Below, piece after piece: positions 1 through 8,921 of a stretch of DNA of 64,000 nt; position 1 is the first letter of the stretch, and each line of letters begins with the position of its first letter. Made by a program: the position numbers and the translations under genes. The notes under the pieces were generated by a model. That model did not search any database and was not told the DNA's origin. It worked only from the letters and a program-made list of their open reading frames with translations. The stretch covers positions 620,001 to 684,000 of the forward strand of contig CAWIMY010000007.1 of NCBI GenBank assembly GCA_963837355.1, written 5' to 3'. The DNA is from Aureispira sp963837355 (GTDB lineage: Bacteria > Bacteroidota > Bacteroidia > Chitinophagales > Saprospiraceae).

Positions 1-175
1 TGGTAGTGGTGCTAAGCTGTACCATAATCGCCGCAGTAGAATTGCCGCTTTTGGCTACTTTTACTTTCTTAGGCTCTTTTTCTTTCTTTTCCTTTTGAGC
101 CGAAACTTGGCTGAGGTTAACAAACAAAGTCATTAACACCAAAAGGCATAACATAGGTAATTGTCTTACGATCAT
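1..175 (-). CDS. Secreted protein, N-terminal part only
   Basis: The reading frame starts at an ATG at 173-175 and runs off the left edge, so only the first 58 codons are visible. It opens with a clear signal peptide (a short MIVRQ n-region, then a leucine/valine-rich core ending near VSAQ). A lysine/glutamate-rich linker follows (KEKKEKEPKKVKVAK), then a serine/threonine-rich stretch. No domain can be assigned from this fragment. It lies downstream of the next secreted protein on the same strand with about 50 bp between them, so co-transcription is possible. Confidence 0.6.
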   Translation of the reverse strand, partial: MIVRQLPMLCLLVLMTLFVNLSQVSAQKEKKEKEPKKVKVAKSGNSTAAIMVQLSTTT

Positions 176-225
176 TATTGGTTGGTTTTGTTAAGTATCG
201 AAGTAGTTAAACCCACTTCATCATT

Positions 226-780
226 TTATTCTTGACTGCGAACGATCTTAGTACAAGTTTTACAATAATATTTGAACAAGTATTGCTTGGCATGTGGGGT
301 ATTAGAATCGGGGTGTCGCTCGTATTGAATGCGGTCGTGTTCTGGATTGCCCTTTAATTGAGCATTGTGAACAGGGCAGCGCTCAAAGGTGGAGCGGGCA
401 ATTTTAGGCATTTGTGTACCAGACTCTTTGGCCATAATCCGCGTGCAGGTTTTGCAATAGCGGCGATAGTTGAGTTGGTAAGCAAAGGGGTATTCGTAAC
501 AAGTGGTATAGTCTGAGGCATTTGCCCGATAATTATCACTTAACGGCATCTCTCGGTTGCTGTGGTGCAAGGGACACTCATTCATAGTATTTTTTTCCTC
601 TCTTGACATCTTGCTCACCCGATGAACGGTTTGTGCATAGGCTTGCCGCGCCCTATAATCCCGCTCGCGTTTGCTCATTGTCCGTCGTTCGGGGACACTG
701 TCTTGCGGTTGGGCAAATGCCTCAGAAGCAGAGGTGCCTAAGAAGATCAATAAAAGAAAAAATGTCAATAGTCGTATCAT
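226..780 (-). CDS. Secreted protein with two Cys/His zinc-binding-like repeats
   Basis: 184 aa with a signal peptide (MIRLLTFFLLLIFLGTSASEAFAQ). After a charged segment, two tandem modules of about 50 residues each begin with a CP-x-H motif (CPLHH, CPVH) and end with YCKTCT. The four-ligand spacing suggests a duplicated structural zinc site. I do not recognise the family and assign no function. The modules have diverged enough to be an old internal duplication. ATG start at 778-780. Confidence 0.7.
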   Translation of the reverse strand: MIRLLTFFLLLIFLGTSASEAFAQPQDSVPERRTMSKRERDYRARQAYAQTVHRVSKMSREEKNTMNECPLHHSNREMPLSDNYRANASDYTTCYEYPFAYQLNYRRYCKTCTRIMAKESGTQMPKIARSTFERCPVHNAQLKGNPEHDRIQYERHPDSNTPHAKQYLFKYYCKTCTKIVRSQE

Positions 781-815
781 AATAGCTTAGTAAGACCTGC
801 CTAGCCAATTAAGGG

Positions 816-840
816 GAGAAAAAAAAGGCTTTTTTGCCTC
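816..840 (-). terminator. Weak intrinsic terminator
   Basis: Read on the minus strand, AGGC and GCCT form a short stem around an A-rich loop and are followed by a run of eight T. It lies downstream of the dipeptidase gene that ends at 1006. The stem is only about 4 bp, so support is modest. Confidence 0.35.
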
Positions 841-1005
841 TTTCTAAAACGCCTATTTTCAACGAGTACAAGCACGAGTAAGTTGTATTTGCTGGTCTAA
901 AAATACAGTTTTTGTACCAGTATCTGAGCCCCTAAGATCAAAAAGAGTTCCTAAAAGGGAGTAGTTCAATTTTATTCACAAATGTTTAACCTTTTTGGGG
1001 TCTTG

Positions 1006-1788
1006 CTATTCACAAGGCCATTGTTTGTCCGACAAGGAAAACCAGGCTCTTCTATAGTTAAAATGCCACCATTCCGTAGTCACTGTTTTGAACCCATATT
1101 TTTCTAGGGTACTGCGAAGGAGTTGGCGGTTGTCTAGGACGGCTGGCGGCAAATCTTGATTGACCCAATAGGCTTCTTTCCCAAAGTAGTCGTAGTGGGT
1201 TCCCATTTCTAATTGTTTTTGGGTGGCTAAGTCGATGAGGGTGAGGTCGAGCGCCCCGCCTCGGCTGTGCATCGAGCCTCTAGAGGGAGGAGCGACATAG
1301 CGGCGGTCGGGCATTTTTTTCCAGAGTTTGTGCTGGGCACTTTTTGGTCGATAACAATCAAAGAGTTTGAAGCCGATCCCTTTTTCTTTTAGAGCGGCGT
1401 TGGCTTTTAGAAGTGCTTTGGCGGTAGCAAGGCGCATTAGGCACTTGGGGCAATCGTAAATTTGCAGCTTCATGAAATTGTTTGTCGTCGCATAACGCAG
1501 ATCCAAGACCATATCAGACGCTAAATCTTCAATATCCACCCAAGCACTGTCTGGGCCACTTAACATAGAATCTATTTGCGCGGCAGTAGGGCGAGGGGCA
1601 GTAAGTGGAACCGTATTCAGTATAGGTGCCATCGGGATACTACTATCTGCCACCATTAGGGCACTGTGCTCCCGCGCTTCGGCCGGTTCTTGGCAGGCAT
1701 TTAAGAGGCTTGCCAAGAACCCGCCGAAAATAAAGCAATATTTTATTCTGATAGTCAACAAAAGGCTATTGATATTTTTTGCGGGCAC
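1006..1788 (-). CDS. D-alanyl-D-alanine dipeptidase (VanX/DdpX type), lipoprotein
   Basis: 260 aa, peptidase family M15D. Zinc-site motifs are present: Arg147 in CYRP, then SMHSRGGALDL at 172-182 (SxHxxGxAxD, His174 and Asp181), and EWWH at 239-242 giving the catalytic Glu and third His. Family members hydrolyse D-Ala-D-Ala, in peptidoglycan salvage or, for VanX, glycopeptide resistance. No vanH/vanA-like ligase is adjacent, so a recycling role is the better inference. The N-terminus is a lipoprotein signal with Cys32 in LLNAC, which suggests periplasmic tethering. The start overlaps the end of smpB by 23 bp, implying coupled expression. Confidence 0.85.
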   Translation of the reverse strand: MPAKNINSLLLTIRIKYCFIFGGFLASLLNACQEPAEAREHSALMVADSSIPMAPILNTVPLTAPRPTAAQIDSMLSGPDSAWVDIEDLASDMVLDLRYATTNNFMKLQIYDCPKCLMRLATAKALLKANAALKEKGIGFKLFDCYRPKSAQHKLWKKMPDRRYVAPPSRGSMHSRGGALDLTLIDLATQKQLEMGTHYDYFGKEAYWVNQDLPPAVLDNRQLLRSTLEKYGFKTVTTEWWHFNYRRAWFSLSDKQWPCE

Positions 1789-2227
1789 GGTCGAGCGTTC
1801 GTTTGTTGTCGCGCTCTTTCATGGTTTCGCGTTTGTCAAAGGTTTTTTTACCTTTAGCGAGTGCAATTTCTAGCTTGGCAAAACCGCGATCAGAAATAAA
1901 TAAGCGGTAAGGAACAATAGAATACCCTTGTTCTTTAACTTTGCTTTGAAATTTACGCAATTCCAATTTATTGACCAACAATTTGCGGGGGCGTTTGGGG
2001 ATGTGGTTGTTGTAGGTGCCGTATTTATATTCCGAAATATGTAGGTTGTTGACAAATAATTCTCCTGCTTTGATGACGCAATAAGAATCGCTCAAATTGG
2101 CTTTTCCTGCTCGGATAGATTTTATTTCTGTCCCTTGTAGTACAATTCCAGCCTCTACGGTAAAGAGAAAGGTATATTCGAATTTTGCTTTTTTATTAAA
2201 AATTTCAATGTGTTTCTTAATGTCCAT
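1766..2227 (-). CDS. smpB: SsrA-binding protein SmpB
   Basis: About 153 aa. SmpB binds tmRNA and delivers it to stalled ribosomes for trans-translation. The fold is recognisable from FEYTFLFTVEAGIVLQGTEI near the N-terminus, LVNNLHISEY-like strands and the basic tail (RETMKERDNKRTLDRARKK) that enters the ribosomal mRNA channel. The frame is open further upstream, but family length and the typical start MDIKKHIEIFNKKAKF favour the ATG at 2225-2227. Its 3' end overlaps the dipeptidase gene. The tmRNA gene is not in this window. Confidence 0.95.
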   Translation of the reverse strand: MDIKKHIEIFNKKAKFEYTFLFTVEAGIVLQGTEIKSIRAGKANLSDSYCVIKAGELFVNNLHISEYKYGTYNNHIPKRPRKLLVNKLELRKFQSKVKEQGYSIVPYRLFISDRGFAKLEIALAKGKKTFDKRETMKERDNKRTLDRARKKYQ

Positions 2228-2570
2228 GAGATGAGTAGTATGTTTTTGGCCAAGTAATAGGAACGGGGGCATTTGCGTTGTAGAAAGGAGTTCTAAAGAA
2301 TAGAATCTTAAAATCTTTTACAGAAATGTAAACAAATCAACCCTTCATATGGTTTATAGCTGGGCATAAAGCAAAAAATAGATAAGAAACGTTCAAAAAA
2401 ATATTGAAAAACTAACCATCCTGTCAACTATCCTTCTTATTTTTGACCCTTTAGTTACGAACAACAATGCCAAAGTAGGAGTTTAAGCGCTACTATCAAA
2501 GGTCTACGGTCGTAAAAAGGCTTTTATCAGCACAATTGCTGAAAATATTTCAAATGCTCATACTACAATC
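2228..2570. other. Divergent intergenic region
   Basis: 343 bp between the smpB start (minus) and a plus-strand lipoprotein gene. It is AT-rich and presumably holds the two divergent promoters. I see no convincing ORF, RNA gene or strong hairpin in it. Confidence 0.4.
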
Positions 2571-2957
2571 ATGAAGAAAGGAATCTATTTCTTGTTAGTA
2601 CTAGTTACCTTATGCTGGTACAGTTGCGGTACACCCAGCACCGAGACCAACGAGGGGGAAACACCCACCACCACTGTTCAAGAAGAGAACGGGACGGTTG
2701 ATGCGACTACTAGTACTCCAACAAGCGACACGAATTCAGGCGCTAGCAAAATTACCGACGATATCGTTGCCAAGGTATGCGCTTGTAAAAAACAAGCAAC
2801 AGGCGAAGATGGCTCGATGGATATAGAGGCTATTCGCTCTTGTATGGGTGCTCCTACTTTGCCTGACTATGTCAAGCAACTGTTGGGCTCTTCTGCCAGC
2901 GAGAAAGAAATTTCAGACGCAGAAAATGAATTGGCCGCTCGCATGAAAAGCTGCTAG
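2571..2957 (+). CDS. Small lipoprotein with Thr/Ser/Glu-rich linker
   Basis: 128 aa. The lipoprotein signal ends at the lipobox YSC|G around residue 19. A low-complexity Thr/Glu linker of about 45 residues follows, then a compact C-terminal domain with four cysteines (CACKK, SCMGAP, terminal KSC), probably two disulfides. No known family recognised. The next small lipoprotein gene follows 90 bp downstream in the same direction. Confidence 0.75.
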   Translation: MKKGIYFLLVLVTLCWYSCGTPSTETNEGETPTTTVQEENGTVDATTSTPTSDTNSGASKITDDIVAKVCACKKQATGEDGSMDIEAIRSCMGAPTLPDYVKQLLGSSASEKEISDAENELAARMKSC

Positions 2958-3047
2958 TCGTCCCCCTGTAAAAAATAAAAACTTGTATACATTTATAAAT
3001 GGCCTAAAGGCTATGAATCTTTCTAACTCTTTTAATTATATATAATT

Positions 3048-3293
3048 ATGAAAACGCTAACAATCTTGTTTATGATGTTTACTTTGTCTTTTCTAGCAGT
3101 AAGCTGTGAAGACGCTAACACTGATGCAGAACAAGCAGAGCAAAACATCGAAGATGCTGCTGAAAACACAGGTGACGCCATTGAAAATGGTGTTAACGAT
3201 GCCGGTGCTGCTATAGAGCAAGCTGGTGAAGACATCGAAGATGGTGTGGAAGAAATGGGCGACGATGTTGAAGACGCTACTGACGGACACTAG
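3048..3293 (+). CDS. Small acidic repeat lipoprotein
   Basis: 81 aa. The signal ends in a lipobox (LAVSC, Cys20). The mature part is a run of heptad-like acidic/alanine segments (AEQNIEDAAEN, DAIENGV, AGEDIEDGVEEMGDDVED), predicted as one amphipathic helix. This recalls short helical surface lipoproteins, but no family is certain. A strong terminator follows directly. Confidence 0.7.
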   Translation: MKTLTILFMMFTLSFLAVSCEDANTDAEQAEQNIEDAAENTGDAIENGVNDAGAAIEQAGEDIEDGVEEMGDDVEDATDGH

Positions 3294-3331
3294 AAATACA
3301 GTTCTAGTTTACTAGAACAACCACGCATACC

Positions 3332-3369
3332 AAAACGCCTTATTGCTTCTTGCAGTAAGGCGTTTTTTA
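3332..3369 (+). terminator. Intrinsic terminator
   Basis: An 11-bp stem, AAAACGCCTTA (3332-3342) with TAAGGCGTTTT (3356-3366), with the T-run completing the right arm. It closes the lipoprotein unit and may also act on the converging minus-strand gene. Confidence 0.85.
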
Positions 3370-3392
3370 TTGTTTGTTGGAGAAGGATTAAG

Positions 3393-3725
3393 TTAATCGT
3401 CCCAAGCTTCGCTGTATTTGGGGGGAGGGGCTTGCTGGTAATGGTTGTAACAAAGGGTGTGTTCCCACCCGTTGGCCGTTACCTGCTGACTGTTGGTCGC
3501 GCCACAGCGTTCACAACTATGAGCACTGCGCTCAACCAATGTTTCTAGAAAGGCTTCAAACTGGTCGTCCTTTCCGTTGTAATCAATGCCTAGCAATGCC
3601 CATTTTTGATAAACCTGTACGATCTCTAAATGGGCAGGCAATTGCTTATAGGCCGCTGTTATCAATGTGAGCCAACCACGGCAATCAATTTGACGCATCC
3701 AAGCTTTGGCTTCCTTTTCTGTCAT
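3393..3725 (-). CDS. Hypothetical protein with CxxC...CxxH motif
   Basis: 110 aa, no signal peptide or membrane segment, so probably cytoplasmic. Near the C-terminus CERCGATN and LCYNHY form a possible single zinc-finger site. No family recognised. It is the last gene of a minus-strand run with the DtxR-type regulator (63 bp upstream) and tatC. Confidence 0.6.
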   Translation of the reverse strand: MTEKEAKAWMRQIDCRGWLTLITAAYKQLPAHLEIVQVYQKWALLGIDYNGKDDQFEAFLETLVERSAHSCERCGATNSQQVTANGWEHTLCYNHYQQAPPPKYSEAWDD

Positions 3726-3788
3726 GTTAAGGGGGTGAGGTCGCTTTGTTTTTAGTTAGGAGACTACTTAAAAACGGAGTAGGGAATA

Positions 3789-4448
3789 CTAGCGCTTGAT
3801 ATAAAGGTTTTGCGCTACTTTTTGTGTGATGGTGTGAAGTTGTTGGCCGTTGATGCGAATTTGGCGGGATTGGTCGTAGTCAAAAATGTCCAAGATTTCG
3901 ATGTGCGTCCCTAAGATCAATTCGCATTGTTCTAAATAACGCAAAAAGGCACTGGAATCTTCTTGCACGGCTACGATAATGGCGCACTGGCCTTGTTGTA
4001 GATCGGCGATAGAGGTGGGAGAGCGTTGTTCAAAATTACCGTTGCGGTCGGGGATGGGATCGCCGTGTGGATCTACTTTTGGGAAGTCCAAAAAACGCTC
4101 TAACTGGTCGATGAGTTTGGGCGACTGAATGTGTTCCAATTGTTCGGCAACCACGTGTACTTCGTCCCAAGAAAAATTGAGCTTGTCCACCATAAAGGTT
4201 TCCCAGAGGCGGTGTTTACGAAGTAAATCGAGGGCAACGTCCTTGCCTGAATCGCTTAAGCGGGCACCTTTGTACTTGACGTAGAGGACGTATTTTTTTT
4301 CGGTGAGGCGTTTGAGCATATCCGTCACAGAAGCCGCAGCGGTCTGCATGGCCTCGGCAATAGCATTGGTAGAAACAATCGCGCTTTCCCGACCCGATAG
4401 TTTAAATATAGCCTTGAGGTAATTCTCTTCTGTTTGCGATAAGCTCAT
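3789..4448 (-). CDS. DtxR/MntR-family metal-dependent transcriptional regulator
   Basis: 219 aa. It starts with the classic MSLSQTEENYLKAIFKL winged-helix DNA-binding domain (to about residue 70). A metal-binding dimerisation domain follows (HRLWETFMVDKL, HVVAEQLEHIQSPKLIDQLERFL). The C-terminal FeoA/SH3-like domain covers about 145-219. Family members repress metal uptake or activate efflux when bound to Mn(II) or Fe(II); the metal cannot be read from sequence. No metal transporter is adjacent, so targets are elsewhere. It lies 35 bp downstream of tatC. Confidence 0.9.
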   Translation of the reverse strand: MSLSQTEENYLKAIFKLSGRESAIVSTNAIAEAMQTAAASVTDMLKRLTEKKYVLYVKYKGARLSDSGKDVALDLLRKHRLWETFMVDKLNFSWDEVHVVAEQLEHIQSPKLIDQLERFLDFPKVDPHGDPIPDRNGNFEQRSPTSIADLQQGQCAIIVAVQEDSSAFLRYLEQCELILGTHIEILDIFDYDQSRQIRINGQQLHTITQKVAQNLYIKR

Positions 4449-4483
4449 AATAGCAAGCGTTCTGTGGGCGTGTTTGAGAAGCG

Positions 4484-5326
4484 TTAAGCCTTTAATTCTT
4501 CTTCGCGCTTTTTGGTTTGCTTAGCGGCGATGCCAATGCTCAATTCGTAGAGAATATAAATTGGAATGCCGATAATAATTTGCGTCATCACATCAGGGGG
4601 AGTGACAAAGGCCGCTAGCACCAAGATACCGACAATGGCATGGCGGCGGTAAGTCCGCATGAAGTCATCCGTAATCAAGCCCATTTTTGCCAAGTAATAA
4701 ACGATAATAGGCAGCTCAAATACAATGCCGACAGGCACCGTAAACATAATCATATAGTTAATCATGGAGGTAGCCTTAATCATGTTACCATTAGAACTGG
4801 CGTTAATCATTGGCAATTCGTATCCCATCAAGAAATTGATCGCAAAAGGAGAGAGGATGAAGTAACCAAAGGAAATGCCCATCAAAAACAATAAACTGCC
4901 TACAAAAACCACGCTGTTGGCCGCTTGGCGCTCTTCCTTGTACAACCCCGGCTTGATAAAGCGCCAAAATTCCCACAACAAATAGGGAAAGGAGAGGATC
5001 ATCCCTCCAAAAATACAGACTTTAATATGCAGTAAGAAGGCTTCTCCCATTTCTAAGGTCACCAAATTGGCAAGGGCAGGTTGGTAACACATGCCATCGC
5101 CCAAGCCCATCCATTCGGACAAGTGGCACAACAGGCGATAAGTCAAAAAATCCTCGCGCAACGGGCCAAAAATAACCACCTCGAAAATAGAACGCGTAGC
5201 AAAAAATACAAATATTGCCGACAGCAAAATGCTGATGACCATGCGAATGAGGTGCACACGCAACTCTTCTAGATGCTCTACAAAAGACATCTCTTTTTCT
5301 TCGATTGGCAAAGGAGTATTGGACAT
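4484..5326 (-). CDS. tatC: Twin-arginine translocase subunit TatC
   Basis: 280 aa, slightly longer than the usual 250. TatC is the six-helix inner-membrane receptor that recognises twin-arginine signal peptides and recruits TatA to export folded proteins. The diagnostic N-terminus is present (MSFVEHLEELRVHLIRM), then FPYLLWEFWRFIKPGLYKEER and FELPIIVYYLAKMGLI. The helices and the cytoplasmic Glu-rich tail are intact. No tatA/B-like gene is in the window. It probably leads an operon with the DtxR-type regulator. Confidence 0.96.
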   Translation of the reverse strand: MSNTPLPIEEKEMSFVEHLEELRVHLIRMVISILLSAIFVFFATRSIFEVVIFGPLREDFLTYRLLCHLSEWMGLGDGMCYQPALANLVTLEMGEAFLLHIKVCIFGGMILSFPYLLWEFWRFIKPGLYKEERQAANSVVFVGSLLFLMGISFGYFILSPFAINFLMGYELPMINASSNGNMIKATSMINYMIMFTVPVGIVFELPIIVYYLAKMGLITDDFMRTYRRHAIVGILVLAAFVTPPDVMTQIIIGIPIYILYELSIGIAAKQTKKREEELKA

Positions 5327-5556
5327 AAAAGCACTTCAGTATATACAGTAACGTCCTCCCAAATAAGAGGACAAAGGTAACCCGTTGAATGCGCGGGCGC
5401 TTTTGGACGATCACGTCACTCCTGTTTAAGTAGGTGGTCAGGAACAGCGAACACAAGCCGCTAAAGTACAAAAAAAAACGCCCGTAGGTCAGCAATCCAT
5501 AGAGAATTGTGTGCCGTAGGGCGATAGAGCTCCTTGGAGCGAAGTTATAGTGTCGT

Positions 5557-6258
5557 TTATAACAATTCTTTGAGCAAATCGACTAAATCTTGATCACTGC
5601 TCGCATTGCGTTTGCTTTTGATTTCCTTGATTTCGTCCTCGTCTAATTCCAGTTCCTTTAGGATATTGAGGGCGTTGCTTTTTTCCTTGTTGTCGCGGGA
5701 GTGGTAATTGTTTAAGATTTGACGCGACGCAAGTTCTTTTTGCATCAAGCTGTTGTTCTCGATGGTAAAAGTGGTGTCGATTTTAGGTGCTTCGTTGGTA
5801 CTGCGGCCACGGCTAAAGATACTCAAAAACTCCTTGGGTTTGCGGACATTAGAGCCCAATAAACCATCTTCATTCACTTCATTGTGGATGTCTAAATCGA
5901 GTTCGGTGACTTTTCGAGAGAGCAAAAAATCATTTTCATCCAAGCCTAAATCTTCGCCCTCTAGCGGATCTTTGTCTTTCTTAGGATCGCGTTTGGCGTA
6001 AGCGGGAGGCAGGGAAATACCCTTGTTAGCCGCTTCCGCTTCTTCTTCTTGGGCTTTCCATTCCATGAGCTCTTGCTGCTGCTCTTCAATTTCTTTTTTC
6101 TGCGTTTGGTCTTCCTGCTGCTCTTTTTCGCGTTCTAAAGCGGCATTGATGCCCATGATTTCCTCTTGGTCGGCTTCGTCCTCTTGGTAATTAACGGAAC
6201 GCTTTTCCAAGAATTCTTCGTCCTCGTCGTATTGTTTGGATGCTTTTTTTCTGGCCAT
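5557..6258 (-). CDS. Highly charged coiled-coil protein, unknown
   Basis: 233 aa, strongly acidic and basic and largely helical, with a Glu/Gln-rich segment (EREKEQQEDQTQKKEIEEQQQ) predicted as coiled coil around residues 40-75. The C-terminal third (NNYHSRDNKEKSNALNILKE and LDEDEIKEIKSKR) looks like a short folded helical module ending in DLLKELL. No signal peptide. Not recognised. Flanked by tatC and the Ppx/GppA gene on the same strand with about 230-250 bp gaps. Confidence 0.7.
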   Translation of the reverse strand: MARKKASKQYDEDEEFLEKRSVNYQEDEADQEEIMGINAALEREKEQQEDQTQKKEIEEQQQELMEWKAQEEEAEAANKGISLPPAYAKRDPKKDKDPLEGEDLGLDENDFLLSRKVTELDLDIHNEVNEDGLLGSNVRKPKEFLSIFSRGRSTNEAPKIDTTFTIENNSLMQKELASRQILNNYHSRDNKEKSNALNILKELELDEDEIKEIKSKRNASSDQDLVDLLKELL

Positions 6259-6510
6259 AAGTCGTACGGTTTAGTGCAGAGCGTGTAGGTGGAATATTCG
6301 TCTATTAAAAGTACGGATAAAGTAGGACATTTGCAATGTTTTGGGCTAAGAAACGGGAAGGGCATCCCCTTTACACAAAAAACACTAGCCCTTTAACTAC
6401 TCTCCTCTAAAAGCTTGGTTGTATGCTATTTTGTGTTGTAAGATGTTGGGGGACATTACTAATGTACAATGACTTCTACTAGTTCTATAAAACGGTCGTT
6501 GGTAGAATAC

Positions 6511-7413
6511 TTAAGGCTGTAGAATTAATTGCAACAAGCCCTCGCGCATGGCATGGTCGGAAACAATCATTTCTTCTGCTTGTAAATGTTCTTGAACAAA
6601 CTCAATGAGTAGAGCCGACATCACACTCAGTTTGGCGCGCGTGGCTTTGAGGTTGGGAATCATTAGGCGATTGACATAATTACTTTCGATCAATTGCTGG
6701 GCTGCTTCTTCAAAATGCTTGCGCTCAATGTAAGAATGCAACGCTCCTGCTTGGCGGGTGCCAGCTAGCCGATCCAACATATTAAACGAACCAGAAGCGC
6801 CGATGAAATGCTCAATGTCATAAAGAGAAAGAATTTCTAGGAAATCTTCTAAATGCTCTTGCAAATGCGCTTTTAAGGCTGCCTTGTCAGCACTGCTGAT
6901 GGGATCGCTTTTATGAAATTTTTCGTATAAAACGGCTACCCCCAAGGGGTAACTTTTTGCCCAAATCAAGCGATGGGCATCCCCAATGATAAATTCTACA
7001 CTTCCGCCACCAATATCCATAATCAAGGAGGGCTGATCCGATAAAGGAGCGGCATGGCGAACACCTTGATAAATAAAGGCGGCCTCTTCGTCTCCTGAAA
7101 TGATTTCTATCTGAATATTGGATACTTCGTAGGCCGCCTTTACAAATTCCTCGCTGTTGGAGGCATGGCGTAGGGCAGCGGTACCCAATGCGCGTACTTG
7201 TGCATGGGGGTATTGTTTCAAAAATTGGTGAAAGGTCCGAAAGGCTTCTAATCCGCGTTCAAAGGCTTTTGGGCCAATACTGTCAATGCCCTCGGCGGCT
7301 AATTCTACATAGTGCCGACTCTTGTCTGTGCGTTTAAAATTTCCTGCTTCATCAATCTGAAAGAGGTTAAGGGTAAAGGTATTGGTACCGCAATCTATAA
7401 CCGCTACTTCCAT
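6511..7413 (-). CDS. Ppx/GppA exopolyphosphatase-family phosphatase
   Basis: 300 aa, the short single-domain version of the ASKHA family. It hydrolyses polyphosphate and/or pppGpp. N-terminal phosphate loop MEVAVIDCGTNTFTLN, the adenosine-side loop ALGTAALRHASN, the catalytic-Glu region EIISGDEEAAFIYQGV and the second phosphate loop LIMDIGGGSVEFII are all visible. No C-terminal HD domain. The choice between Ppx and GppA cannot be made from sequence. It lies 73 bp downstream of the polytopic membrane protein gene. Confidence 0.9.
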   Translation of the reverse strand: MEVAVIDCGTNTFTLNLFQIDEAGNFKRTDKSRHYVELAAEGIDSIGPKAFERGLEAFRTFHQFLKQYPHAQVRALGTAALRHASNSEEFVKAAYEVSNIQIEIISGDEEAAFIYQGVRHAAPLSDQPSLIMDIGGGSVEFIIGDAHRLIWAKSYPLGVAVLYEKFHKSDPISSADKAALKAHLQEHLEDFLEILSLYDIEHFIGASGSFNMLDRLAGTRQAGALHSYIERKHFEEAAQQLIESNYVNRLMIPNLKATRAKLSVMSALLIEFVQEHLQAEEMIVSDHAMREGLLQLILQP

Positions 7414-7486
7414 TGGAGTGGGGATTTTTTTTCAAGTGTAAGAAAATTAAGGCAAGTCATTCCTGTCCCTACCCAAACACTTCAAG

Positions 7487-8914
7487 TTACCAGATAGTTG
7501 AGACACGTTGCTCACGGTGACTTTCCAAATGCATATTAGGGTGATAAAATAAGCTATCATTTTTAGCGCGAAATTCCTTGGAATAGGGTGGAAATTTTCC
7601 AAAAGAATGCCAATACGCTTTTCTAGTCATTGACTGGTAGTGGATAACCATTATCGCATATTGATGTGTTTGCAATTGATTGAGAGTAGTAAAAAAGAAA
7701 ATAGCGCCAAAGAAAAAGGCACGGCTCCAAGCGCGGTCTTTGGCCCAATGCAACAAGGCGGCAAAAGGCAAAGCTAGGGGAATCATGGATTCCGTCAAGG
7801 CGCGCATCCCAAAACTACCGCCATACCACCACCAGCCCCAACACGAAACCACATAGATGTTGATTACCAAATAGATAATAATAGAAGGCAACCATTGAGG
7901 ATATTGACGGCGCAAAAAGAACAAGCCAAAAAGCATCAGCATGACAATTGGCGTATAGATAAACCAGCCCTTGCGGTAACCGATTAAAACTTCTCCAACC
8001 ATCGGTTCTGCCCAGTAAAAATGCTCGTCATTCGCCAAATAAGTATTGAACCACCAGTGTCCTGTCGTTTCATGCCAATACCACAATTGCGGAACAAAGA
8101 AACCGACGACGATTACCGCGCCCACTACCATTTGCAGCCAATGCGCGCCTAAAAAGGAGAGGCGTTTTTGGAGGCTTTCGAGATTGTAAACGCCTCCAAA
8201 AGCCAACACAACCCCATAAACAAGGTTGGGCACCCGCACGGCAGCGATCAACCCGACACCAATTGCCAAGGGAATATAATGTTTCCAAGCGCCCGTTTCG
8301 TACCAACGCTGGCTACAATACAAGGTCAAAATAAAGAGAAAGCAGGAATAATTGTGGCTCATAAAAGGATGGTGGAAAATGTAATACCACCAATTGGTCG
8401 CAAAGATAATTCCCAGCAACACAAAGCCCACAACCCCATCGTTGTAATAGCGCAGCAAAAAGCGCCGCAAGATCAATAGGGCTAGAAAAGCATAGAGCAG
8501 CGCGCCAAAGGTCGTCCACCAAAGATAGGGCGCGGACAGGCCGTCCTGTGGAAAATCGCGCACATGGGCGACCACATGCCCAATTAGAAAAAAGGGAACT
8601 TGCAGCATCGCTAAACCTGTGCTGTATTTGTTCACAAACACCTCTTCGCCAGCGGTATTGTATGTTTTTACGGTATAATGGGGGTTGAACTCTTGGGCAA
8701 TGACTTTGACATCGCGTTCCTCGCTAATAAACAGCCATTGGAGGTAGCTGTAATAGCCCATAGCATCGAAGGCAATGATGAATTGGGGGGAGTAAAACAG
8801 CTCTTTGTTCTTGTGTAGAATGACTGCTGTAACCAAGTAGATGAAAAGAGCGAGCAGTGAAAATTTGTTGGCAATGGTGCCAAACCTTCGTTTGACGGAA
8901 GTATATAAAGACAT
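7487..8914 (-). CDS. Polytopic membrane protein, GT-C-like
   Basis: 475 aa with about ten hydrophobic helices. After the first helix, an acidic/aromatic loop (FDAMGYYSYLQWLFI) resembles the first periplasmic loop of GT-C lipid-linked-sugar glycosyltransferases, where an Asp is catalytic. The helices are rich in Trp and Tyr (CWGWWWYGGSFGMRAL). This supports a PMT/ArnT-like fold, but the activity is inference. The start lies 8 bp after the end of the disrupted tetR gene, suggesting the regulator and this gene form a unit. Confidence 0.55.
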   Translation of the reverse strand: MSLYTSVKRRFGTIANKFSLLALFIYLVTAVILHKNKELFYSPQFIIAFDAMGYYSYLQWLFISEERDVKVIAQEFNPHYTVKTYNTAGEEVFVNKYSTGLAMLQVPFFLIGHVVAHVRDFPQDGLSAPYLWWTTFGALLYAFLALLILRRFLLRYYNDGVVGFVLLGIIFATNWWYYIFHHPFMSHNYSCFLFILTLYCSQRWYETGAWKHYIPLAIGVGLIAAVRVPNLVYGVVLAFGGVYNLESLQKRLSFLGAHWLQMVVGAVIVVGFFVPQLWYWHETTGHWWFNTYLANDEHFYWAEPMVGEVLIGYRKGWFIYTPIVMLMLFGLFFLRRQYPQWLPSIIIYLVINIYVVSCWGWWWYGGSFGMRALTESMIPLALPFAALLHWAKDRAWSRAFFFGAIFFFTTLNQLQTHQYAIMVIHYQSMTRKAYWHSFGKFPPYSKEFRAKNDSLFYHPNMHLESHREQRVSTIW

Positions 8915-8921
8915 GGACGAA

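Noticed and set aside
1006..1788. Glycopeptide-resistance (van) cluster
   Set aside because: Only a VanX/DdpX-type dipeptidase is present; no VanH, ligase or regulator genes adjoin it.
5022..5495. 157-codon minus-strand frame
   Set aside because: It overlaps the clear tatC start in another frame and has shadow-like composition.
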